A stretch of DNA of 64,000 nucleotides from Macrostomum hystrix (taxonomy: Eukaryota > Platyhelminthes > Macrostomidae), in NCBI GenBank assembly GCA_950097015.1, contig CATNEN010000011.1:6040001-6104000 (forward strand). Reading direction: 5' to 3'. Position numbers and translations under genes: made by a program. Below, piece by piece: positions 11,401 to 19,218 of this stretch. The notes beneath the pieces are model-generated. The model saw only the letters and a program-made list of their open reading frames with translations, did not search any database and was not told the DNA's origin. The number at the start of each line of letters is the position of its first letter. Position 1 is the stretch's first letter.

Positions 11401-13194
11401 CAACTGGGAGATCATTGTCAATGTCAACTGGGGGATCATTGTCAACTGGGGGTTTATCATCACCCGGAGGATCATTGTGAACTGGGGGGATCATTGTCAA
11501 CTTGTTGATCATCATCAACTGGGGGATCATTGTCAACTGTGGGAACATTGTCAACTGGGGGAACGTTGTCAACTGGAGATTATCATCAATGGGGAGTCAT
11601 CATTAACTGGGGGATCATTGTCAACTGCGTGATCATCATCAATTGGGGGATTATTGTCAACTCGGGGATCATTGTCAGCTGTGGGAACATTGTCAACTGG
11701 GGATCATCATCAATGGGGAGTCATCATTAACTGGGGGATCATTGTCAACTGCGTGATCATCATCAATTGAGGGATTATTGTCAACTGGGGGATCATAATC
11801 AACTGCGTGATCATCATCAATTGGGGGATTATTGTCAACGGGGGGATCATTGTCAACTGGGGGATCATTGTCAACTGAGGGATTATTGTCAACTGGGGGA
11901 TCTTTATCAACTGGGGGATCATTGTCAACTGATCATTGTAGCGTAAAAAGGCTGAAAATGCAGCTGCTAAAAAGTGTATACTGGACGAAATCAAAATATT
12001 TCTGCTCCCCTTCGGGGGGCAAAACTTGCTAGTAACATTATAAAATTGGATAATTTATGGCGAGCTCACAATCGTCCCATAGCGGAAACACCACTGGCGG
12101 TTTCATGACGTTACTCGGCGGTGGTCGAGCTGTGGCCTCCAGTTCAAACCTCCTCGAGGTGTGCAGCCTGTTCTCAGCTATTCGGTACACCTACGTGGCG
12201 GTGAGTGTGTTCCTGGTGCTTTGGCACACACTGACCATCTGCCAGCGAGTCCGGATCAAGCTGCGGATGCGGCGTCACGGGCAGCTGGTGTATAAACGAT
12301 TCCTGAACTCCGTGGAAACCGGATGGATGGACCAGGACTGGCTGTCCTACCTCTGCCGTTTCTGTCTCATACTATTCTCAGTGATTCTGTGCTCAGTTCG
12401 AATCTCGAGCCTGCCGTGTCCGCAGAGTCCTCTGTACTTCTACCTAATTCACTATAGAAGCATTCTCAACAGGGTGAGTTTTGGAGCACTGATGAGAGAC
12501 ATAAACTACGAGTACTCATACTTTGCCCGCTAAAAGCCTAAGAGCGTGTTCTGTCTCGCTCTAATATTTTCAGGACCATATCACAAACATCTTCCTAATC
12601 CTACGCGTAATTTTCCACCTGTGCTACCTGTTTCTGCACATCCTGCTGGTCTATTACCTGGAGATGATACCGCACCTTGGTCCGGTGGTCCACGCTTTCC
12701 GCTGCATGTTCTCCCGGTTCCTGTCTTTCGCGGCCATCTACCTGGTTGTGCTGTGGGTCTTCTCGAGCATCTTCTTTTCCGTCAGCTTCGCCTCGGTGCA
12801 CACGCATCAGGACAGGGAGAAGCTGGAGAGCCTGAGCACCTACTACACACAGCACCTGCGCCAGGTGTACTATGCCTTCACGGTCAGCCTGAACATGGAG
12901 AAGCCGTCAGAACTGGTGACCAAGCGGGATCAGATTGGCATCTCGGAGGCCAGCGTCGTCCACCTCATCTTCGTTCTGGTGTTCGCCGTTCTTGTGCTGA
13001 ACTTCATCATCGCGCTACTGGTCAGCGCAATGAACGAAGTCAACGAGTACAGGGACATCTTCTACAGGATCCGCACCACACGCATGTTTCTGCAGATTGA
13101 CGCCGTCTGGTACCCGGTGCTAGCCAAGCTGTCCGACATCACGGGCTGGAAACTGACGGGTCAGGACACTTACACGACTGTCACCCCGGTGTAA
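2495..13194 (+). CDS. TRP-like cation channel with N-terminal ankyrin-like repeats, five exons
   Basis: Exons 2495-3417, 3504-3821, 3880-3906, 12083-12473 and 12574-13194 join with consistent phases into 759 residues. Introns 1-4 use GTAGGA/TTTCAG, GTAAGT/ACTAG, GTATGC/CATAG and GTGAGT/TTTCAG. The N-terminal third has degenerate ankyrin-like helices, for example FHRLTHLCAFNSAI and GFRPVELAIKLRCFRLAVEI. Six hydrophobic segments follow at about residues 336-356, 457-476, 512-530, 558-582, 602-625 and 682-706, with a pore-helix-like stretch near 643-661. The last segment ends FIIALLVSAMNEVNE, as in TRP S6 helices, and is followed by an amphipathic tail. It would act as a plasma-membrane cation channel. 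The acceptor at 12082 and the 27-bp exon 3 are the weakest calls. The start could instead be the Met codon at 2525. Intron 3 contains the Helitron dimer. A polycystin-like identity is less likely because no large extracellular loop is seen. Confidence 0.7.
3944..4289 (-). mobile_element. tRNA-derived SINE, family 1, copy a
   Basis: Read on the minus strand from 4289, the head is tRNA-like, with an A box TGGCAGAGCGG and a B box GAGTTCGATTCC. About 270 bp of body follow. Related sequence occurs at 40612-40778 (minus), 58990-59290 (plus) and as a fragment at 47676-47735, which defines a dispersed family. It lies in intron 3 of the TRP-like gene, directly beside the 5' end of the Helitron. Boundaries are approximate. 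Confidence 0.7.
4890..7862 (+). repeat. 23-bp minisatellite array A1 with internal segmental duplications
   Basis: This is a long run of a 23-bp unit containing GAATCATGGCTAAACCAGAG, with common variants (GCG, TTG, CTGG or ATAG substitutions). The unique sequence flanking the array start (TTTAGACTAATTTTCAGCC) recurs inside it near 5208 and 6069 as well as at 4805. Blocks of roughly 400 and 860 bp have therefore been duplicated together with their unique edge. It is non-coding; the period is not a multiple of three. Confidence 0.9.
8056..9485 (+). repeat. 18-bp minisatellite array B1
   Basis: The unit is GGATCATTGTCAACTGGG with point variants (ATCATCATC, ACAAGG, GTGAG, and a one-base-shorter GGGG run). 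The period of 18 is a multiple of three and lacks stops in several frames, so long open frames on both strands here are artefacts. A block around 8050-8400 resembles one around 8870-9290, which indicates block duplication. Confidence 0.9.
10196..10975 (+). repeat. 23-bp minisatellite array A2
   Basis: Same unit as array A1, roughly 33 copies, more homogeneous at its left side. It lacks the internal duplications of unique edge sequence seen in copy 1. Confidence 0.9.
10980..11935 (+). repeat. 18-bp minisatellite array B2
   Basis: Same 18-bp unit as array B1 but more diverged. It has many ATAATTGTC and ATCATCATC variants and irregular spacing (for example AATGTCAATGTC near 11427). Open frames on both strands are a by-product of the period. 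Confidence 0.85.
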
Positions 13195-13965
13195 TGAGGC
13201 CTCACCACCTGATTGCTGCTAAACCCGAGAGAAATACAAAAGATAGGAGCTTTTGACTCGTACACTACTGGTTTGCACCTGCTTAAACGATGTTGAATTT
13301 TCTGAAATTAGCTCCGATGGTGACAATGTTTGCCTTGAATTCGGTATTTGAGCCAGTTTATAAATTTCTGTAAATTGCTTGAGAGCTTGTTAATATTCAA
13401 TGATATATTTATTTGTTTAAAACAACCCTTAAAATCCGAAACCAAAGTGCTTGTCCACTGCTGGATGTCTCGGAGTGCGTCAAAGATAGAACTTTCATGC
13501 AGTGGTTGCATGTCAACCGCTACCCTGCAGAAAAAAACTATAGAGGAAACTATAGAGAACTAACTACACAAAAAATATTTGTGTAAAAAATTGGACCAAA
13601 TAAAAAGAGAATAAAATGCGGAGTGGGTGGCGATGGACCTACCTGAAGTCAGTGAAAGACAAAACAACAAAGGCTGTCCACTTCAAACTTCCCCAAACCT
13701 GCACCAAACCCGCGCTGCATTTCCCCAAGCGATGGGAGTGCCAGACAATCAGCTAGCCCTCTGTGACAAATCGCATAAAATTGATGCAGTTTGTTAAGCT
13801 GAGTGGGAGAAGCAGAAAAGCAAGTGTTGGGGGGCCGGGGGCAAAACGGAGTCGCTCTTGGTATTTGGACTGCGGAGAGAGTTAGGCAAGCAAAGCGAAA
13901 TTACAATTGATGTTCTCATGTTTACCTGACTTGAGGCAGGCTATTTTGGGGTGCTGCGCTTGGTC
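13195..13965. other. Intergenic between the TRP-like gene and the secreted LamG gene
   Basis: It holds the 3' UTR of the TRP-like gene and the promoter of the next gene. A canonical AATAAA is not seen close behind the stop at 13194; AATAAA-like strings occur near 13600-13615. No further coding sequence was recognised. Confidence 0.5.
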
Positions 13966-13972
13966 TATAAAA
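13966..13972 (+). promoter_or_regulatory. TATA box of the secreted LamG gene
   Basis: TATAAAA at 13966-13972 in a GC-rich setting places transcription start near 13995. The ATG at 14050 would then be first in the mRNA, and an upstream in-frame ATG at 13951 would lie outside it. Confidence 0.65.
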
Positions 13973-14049
13973 CCTGGTCATTCTTCACATCTCCTCGCTT
14001 CTGCCTTGCCCCCTCTGCGCGTGTCTCACGACTCTCCCGCACTCGCACA

Positions 14050-15051
14050 ATGACTAACACTAGCCGGCTTCCAGTGCTGGGCGCCGTCATCGCACTGCTG
14101 CTCAGAGCTGAAGTCTGCTGTGCAAGCAGCAGCAGCAGCAGTTTTGACTCCCTGGCAATGTGCCCCACAACCGCAGCGGACTGGTCCGTTCTCGGAGCCC
14201 CCGTGACCAGTGTCACCCAGCCCAACGCGTGCATTGTGGAGTGCGCGCTTCGGCCCAACTGCACGGCTGTGCACTACAACCAGACGGCCCGCAGCTGCTG
14301 GCCGGCCCACAGCTCTGAGTGGCAGGACCGCTGGCAGAGCGCTGCCTCAGCGGACTGTCTGGCATTCATCAAGCGACCCAATCCCGCTGAGCAGCTGCCC
14401 GCTTCCCTGCTGTCCGGCCTCGCCCTGTGGTACAACTTCCGCTACTCGCTCAGCAATCTGGCTGGTAACGCCAGTAGTCAGCACATTGCGGCTAGCCTGC
14501 AGTTGGGCGCCATCAGAAACAGCTCGGGAGTTGTGCTCAACTCCAGCTCCGAGTCGCACGCAGCCCTGACCATACCTGGCGGCGGCTTCGAGTCTTTATT
14601 CTCTTCCGGCGGTCGCTTCTCCGTCTACATGAAGGTCGATCGTCGGCCACGCGCCCAGGAGGTGAGCTACTTGCAGTCGGTGGAGTCGGGCAAGTCAGTC
14701 ACCTTCCTGACCGAGAGCGTGGACGGCCGGTTCACGGTAGGCTGTCGAGTCTACGTTAATCAGAAGCAGACAACTGTGCAGCCGGTGCTGATCAGCCCAG
14801 TGGCTGCTGGCCCGATATCCGTGGGCTTCAGCTACGATGGCAGCGTATTTCGATTCTTCAACAATGCCAGCCTGTACGGCACGAGCAGCAACAGCAATGT
14901 CCCGGCTGCCAGCGCCGGCACCGAGGTTCGCATTGGAGGACGCCTCAGCGACTCCGGCGCCACCCTCGACGGCCGGGTGCTGTGCTTCGGCCTGGCGACC
15001 AGGGCGCTCAGCGTGGCCGAGTTCTCAGCACTGGAGTATGCCTGCACCTGA
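14050..15051 (+). CDS. Secreted protein with N-terminal cysteine module and LamG-like domain
   Basis: This is a single-exon gene of 333 residues. The start at 14050 is chosen because it follows the TATA box at 13966 and opens a signal peptide (MTNTSRLPVLGAVIALLL, cleavage near the CCASS stretch). A serine run is followed by a small cysteine-rich module (C at MCPTT, NACIVECALRPNCTAVHY, SCWPAH, ADCLAF) that resembles PAN/apple folds. From about residue 115 the rest has the beta-sandwich pattern of LamG/concanavalin-like domains: LALWYNFRYSLSNL at the start and IGGRLSDSGATLDGRV near the end. There are several N-glycosylation sequons. It is probably extracellular and carbohydrate- or matrix-binding. 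The family assignment rests on pattern only. Confidence 0.7.
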   Translation: MTNTSRLPVLGAVIALLLRAEVCCASSSSSSFDSLAMCPTTAADWSVLGAPVTSVTQPNACIVECALRPNCTAVHYNQTARSCWPAHSSEWQDRWQSAASADCLAFIKRPNPAEQLPASLLSGLALWYNFRYSLSNLAGNASSQHIAASLQLGAIRNSSGVVLNSSSESHAALTIPGGGFESLFSSGGRFSVYMKVDRRPRAQEVSYLQSVESGKSVTFLTESVDGRFTVGCRVYVNQKQTTVQPVLISPVAAGPISVGFSYDGSVFRFFNNASLYGTSSNSNVPAASAGTEVRIGGRLSDSGATLDGRVLCFGLATRALSVAEFSALEYACT

Positions 15052-15185
15052 GCAGTGGAGAGCTAGCCTAATTTGAGTCCTTTCGAAAGACTTCTTTTGC
15101 TGGAAGTACTTTTATAGAAGTGCTAGAAGTTTTTTTTTCATAGACTTCGATATTCTATATTTATAAATAAGCTAATCGACAATGC

Positions 15186-15191
15186 AATAAA
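15186..15191 (+). terminator. AATAAA polyadenylation signal
   Basis: AATAAA lies 135 bp after the stop of the secreted LamG gene, followed by T-rich sequence with GTTC motifs. Confidence 0.65.
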
Positions 15192-16200
15192 TTTGTTAAA
15201 ATATACACTGCCTTTGTTCAAAGTAGCTTTCTGATGTCTACTCTGGTGTGTTTGTTGTGGCGATGAAAAAGAGAAGCAGATCAGGGTGTCAGTTTGGAAG
15301 GAGTGTCGAGTGTCAGTGGGAGAGAGTCTAAGTGGGAGAGAGTCTCAGTGGCAGAGAGCTTCAGTGAGAGAGAGTGTGACTGCCTACATGGAAGAGTGAA
15401 TGTACAGGATAAGTAGGATTAAGATATTCCGCCCTTAAAAGGGCCGTTTTAACTTTTTTCCGTTTAGTCTGCTTTAATGCTTTTCCTGACAACGCTACTA
15501 AAAGTAGACTTGTAAGTATCCTGTGAGTAATTTTTTTAACAAATTAACTGGCTGAAAGCCGCTGAACTGAACTGTTGAACATTGGATGGAGAATAAGTGG
15601 CGTGTAGACGGCGGAAGGTGGGAAATATTTAGAAGCATTTTCTTCAACTAGGATGAACTATTCTACTATCTGATCTACTGCTATTCCGAAGAGCAGAGAC
15701 TCGGCAGTGTGGGATGGAAGGTGAATATGAATATTAGTTGTCGTTTAAAAGTTTTACTCCATTGATTTGTTTAGATTTGTTCATCTGATTTTTCTTACAG
15801 CTCTACTGTGAGTAGACGTCTATGTACATGCTGCTGTGATACACAAACATTTTTATTAATGAATTCATCATTTGTTGAAGGAATTTATAGTTAGGCCGAT
15901 CGTTGCAAAAATTGCATAATTAAATTTTTGGGAATTTGCAGGACAATGCCACTAAACAACATACAACTAACAAAGAATTTGATTTCAAAAGCCTGTCTAG
16001 TTTCGTATGGGAATAGTCATATTTGCAATAGAAGCAAGTTTTTCTGTTAAGAAATCTGTCCGAAGATTTTTTGAAACATAGTCTTCAAAATTTTGGATAG
16101 GCCTGGGAAAGTGCAAGATGTTAGGAAAAGCCAGAAAGAAGAGTCTAATCATTCGACTCCATCCAGTCTAAGTTTATGCTATGCTTATGCTAAATCTAAA
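15192..16200. other. Intergenic, no gene seen
   Basis: It contains a short imperfect repeat of GTGGGAGAGAGTCT-like units near 15320-15370. Otherwise it is AT-rich unique sequence with no exon-like block on either strand. Confidence 0.5.
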
Positions 16201-16345
16201 GAAATTTCTAGAATTCTACGATCACGTCATCTACTTATAGTAGAAATACGAACATTTCACTTGCTAAATTTGGAAACTGAGGAGTTTCTAGAAATTTCTG
16301 GAATGCCTGAAATTCCAGAAGCTTCCTCAGCGCAGTCTATATAAG
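16201..16345 (+). promoter_or_regulatory. Heat-shock promoter: three HSEs and a TATA box
   Basis: Heat shock elements made of alternating GAA and TTC units at exact 5-bp spacing occur at 16201-16213 (GAAatTTCtaGAA), 16286-16303 (TTCtaGAAatTTCtgGAA, four perfect units) and 16313-16325 (TTCcaGAAgcTTC). TATATAAG follows at 16338-16345, 13 bp after the last HSE. This is a textbook HSF1-driven promoter for the gene at 16457. Confidence 0.9.
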
Positions 16346-16456
16346 CGAGGCAGCTGCCCTAGTCAACAGTCAGGACTCAAGCAAGAGAGCAAACCCAAGC
16401 TGAGCATAGCAACTGCCAAGCGAATAGCCGCGACTTTCAAAGCAAACTCGAGAAGC

Positions 16457-17254
16457 ATGTCTCTGTGGATCGCACCGAGCACTGCTTACACCCATTCGCT
16501 GCCGCTTGTGGCTGCATTGAGCGAGCTGGACGACTGGCTGACGCCGGAGTACGATGCGCTGGTGCAGCTGCTGCGCCACAGGGGTCCGAGGAGGCCGCGC
16601 CAGTGGAGCCGCACTGTGGACCTTCGCGGCTTCTCGCCGAAAGACGTGTCGGTGAAGCGAGAGGAGCGGAAAGTGCGAGTGGTGGCCCGGCTGGAGAATG
16701 GCGAGGACGTGACGGAGGTGAAGCGGACGGTGGACCTGCCGGAGGAGGTGGACGCTGAGAAGCTGAACAGCGGCTTCACCCGAGACGGCATGCTTGTGCT
16801 GCGGGCGCCGTTCAAGGAGCAGCAGGTGCAGCAGCAGCAGCAGCAGGGAGGGTCGGTGTGGGACGAGCTTCGCAACCTGCTGCGGGGCGACTTGCAGTCG
16901 GACGGCTCCGGCCAGGTGGTGCAGGCGGAGGATGGCAGCAAGCGGTTCAAGGCCGAGCTGTCGGTGCGCGAGTTCCATCCGAGCGAGATTCGCGTACGTC
17001 AGCAGGGCGACTGCGTGCTGGTGGAGGCGGAGCACAAGCAGGAGGCCGGCGGTCAGCGGCTGCACAAGCGGCTGGAGCGAATCTTCCAGCTGCCTCAGGG
17101 CACCAAGATGGACCAGTTGGTGAGCAAGCTCAGTCCCGATGGCCGGCTCTGCATCGAGGCGCCGTTCGAGGCGCCACCGGCTCCGGAGAAGCCGCAGCTC
17201 AAGGACGTACCCATGGAGATGGAGAAGCCAGTTGAGGAGGCCAAGCAGAGCTGA
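16457..17254 (+). CDS. Small heat shock protein with two alpha-crystallin domains
   Basis: This intronless gene encodes 265 residues. The first alpha-crystallin domain spans about residues 51-119, beginning RTVDLRGFSPKDVSVK and ending with the conserved SGFTRDGMLVLRAP strand. The second spans about 163-237, from RFKAELSVREFHPSEIRV to LSPDGRLCIEAPFE. A short linker with six glutamines (125-130) separates them. The C-terminal tail is charged. Two tandem alpha-crystallin domains in one chain are characteristic of flatworm small HSPs. It would act as an ATP-independent holdase. Regulation by heat shock is supported by three HSEs and a TATA box just upstream. The first ATG after the TATA box was used as start. 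Confidence 0.93.
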   Translation: MSLWIAPSTAYTHSLPLVAALSELDDWLTPEYDALVQLLRHRGPRRPRQWSRTVDLRGFSPKDVSVKREERKVRVVARLENGEDVTEVKRTVDLPEEVDAEKLNSGFTRDGMLVLRAPFKEQQVQQQQQQGGSVWDELRNLLRGDLQSDGSGQVVQAEDGSKRFKAELSVREFHPSEIRVRQQGDCVLVEAEHKQEAGGQRLHKRLERIFQLPQGTKMDQLVSKLSPDGRLCIEAPFEAPPAPEKPQLKDVPMEMEKPVEEAKQS

Positions 17255-17485
17255 GCAGACTTTTGATCACAAACCTCTGCACTAATAGTTGCTTCTGCGT
17301 TGATTGTTTCACATTTCCCAGCTTTTCTTCCTCATTTTCACTGGCTTTGTCTCATGCGCTCTACTCAGTAGTAGTATATCAGCGTGTGCGTTTTCTCTAG
17401 TTCGTGCTAGTACTGCGTTTTCAACATTGCTTATCCCAGTGATCTAGCTCATCTACGTAGCAACATATGCAGTTTTTCATCACGC

Positions 17486-17491
17486 AATAAA
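17486..17491 (+). terminator. AATAAA polyadenylation signal
   Basis: AATAAA lies about 230 bp after the small HSP stop, with T-rich sequence downstream. Confidence 0.65.
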
Positions 17492-17599
17492 GCCGTTTTA
17501 TCCACTTGCGTCAACGTTTTACGCATTTTTACAATACCAGCTAAATTTTGGACTCGAATCTGCAATTGTTTACTGTCGAAATTTCAAGACAACCTACAA

Positions 17600-18330
17600 T
17601 TACAGGCGCGGGTGGGTTAGAGATGGCTCAGGGTGTTAGAGATGGCTGGGGTGTTCTAGAGATGGCTGAGGGTGTTAGATTGACTGACGGTGTGTTAGAG
17701 ATGGCTGAGGGTGTTATAAGTGACTGACGGTGTGTCAGAGATGGCTGAGGGTGTTAGAGGTGACTGACGGTGTTTTAGAGATGGCTCAGGGTGTTAGATA
17801 TACTTTTGGGTGTTAAAGATGTTTGAAATGGCTTAGGGTGTTAGAGGTGATTGATGGTGTGTTAGAGGTGACTGATGGTGTGTTAGAGGTGACTGATGGT
17901 GTGTTAGAGGTGACTGATGGTGTGTTAGAGGTGACTGATGGTGTGTTAGAGATGGCTGAGGGTGTGTTAGAGGTGACTGATGGTGTGCTAGAGGTGACTG
18001 ATGGTGTGTTAGAGGTGACTGATGGTGTGTTAGAGATGGCTGAGGGTGTGTTAGAGGTGACTGATGGTGTGCTAGAGGTGACTGATGGTGTGCTAGAGGT
18101 GACTGATGGTGTGTTAGAGGTGACTGATGGTGTGTTAGAGATGGCTGAGGGTGTGTTAGAGGTGACTGATGGTGTGTTAGAGGTGACTGATGGTGTGTTA
18201 GAGATGGCTGAGTGTGTGTTAGAGGTGACTGATGGTGTGTTAGAGGTGACTGATGGTGTGTTAGAGGTGACTGATGGTGTGTTAGAGGTGACTGATGGTG
18301 TGTTAGAGATGGCTGAGGGTGTTAAGAGGG
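17600..18330. repeat. 21-bp minisatellite
   Basis: The unit is GTGTTAGAGGTGACTGATGG plus T, interspersed with a GAGATGGCTGAGG variant. The left part (17600-17820) is irregular and the right part highly regular. Open frames on both strands arise from the 21-bp period. It lies between the small HSP and CHORDC1 genes, which converge on it. Confidence 0.9.
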
Positions 18331-18724
18331 CATATTGACAAAACATTGTCGCTGCAATGCTATTAAAATAAAGAACACTTTTGTAACAAGTAGTATGTTC
18401 TGCGTATTACAATATAAATTATGAAAAAACTGTCTTTAAAAGCTTGAATCGCATCAACATGCCACATGTATAATAATTTCTAGGCTTTCCAGCTAATCTT
18501 CTGTTCGACTTGAATTATCGTGAGTAGTATCGAGTAGTAGCATGCGCGCATTCTGTGAGATATTTGCCTAGAGAAGATTGCAATAAAGCTGAAATCCAGT
18601 TCGAAGTATTTGCTAGTCAACTAACAGTAAAATGATATAGATAGCTTGTCAGTATTGCCTGAAATAGTACTGCATTCAAATCACAAGCGCACTGATGTTG
18701 TAGGTAATATAGCATGAAACAGTA

Positions 18725-19045
18725 ACTCCCCCCTTCTATCCCTTCATTTCCCTACATCTATTCCTTCATCTCATTCTCACTATATCTATCCCATCACTCC
18801 CTAAATTTATCCCTTCATCTCCCAACATCTATCCTATTATCTCCTACATCTATCCTATCACTCCCTACATCTATCCCATCACTCCCTACATCTATCCCAT
18901 CATCTCCCTACATCTATCCCATCACTCCCTACATCTATCCTTTATCTCCTACATCTATCCTTTATCTCCTACATCTATCCCATCACTCCCTACATATATC
19001 CTATCATCTCCCAATATCTATCCTTTATCTGCTACATCTATCCCT
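18725..19045. repeat. Pyrimidine-rich minisatellite
   Basis: Imperfect units of about 16-18 bp (CCCATCACTCCCTACATCTAT and shorter variants) form a C/T-rich plus strand. It lies downstream of the CHORDC1 gene, which reads on the minus strand. Confidence 0.8.
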
Positions 19046-19218
19046 TGATCTAGCTTGGCCATGATCCTAAATCTCAAAGATATTGGTTTGCATTTTAGAC
19101 CACGAAAGTGCAGTGAGAAACACAGTTGTATCATAGTTAAAATTGTTACATCTAAAATAGACATTGTCGTAACACTATTAAAAAACCTGTCATAAAATAT
19201 CTTCGCATTCAGTGCAGG

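Larger units (their letters stand above)
9581..12032 (+). mobile_element. Non-autonomous Helitron, copy 2 of the dimer
   Basis: It starts TCCACTATACTAAAAATG immediately after the CTAG of copy 1, matching 16 of the first 18 bases of copy 1. It ends with the same hairpin (12004-12010 pairing with 12014-12020) and CTAG at 12029-12032, followed by T at 12033. The hairpin loop is TTC here and GAA in copy 1, so the three-base loop is inverted. The same block order is kept with shorter arrays: 23-bp array at about 10196-10975 and 18-bp array at about 10980-11935. Confidence 0.8.

Noticed and set aside
13951-14049. Upstream in-frame ATG of the LamG gene at 13951
   Set aside because: It lies before the TATA box at 13966, and the signal peptide begins at the ATG at 14050.
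17813-18346. Repetitive open frames on both strands between the small HSP and CHORDC1
   Set aside because: They are products of the 21-bp minisatellite.
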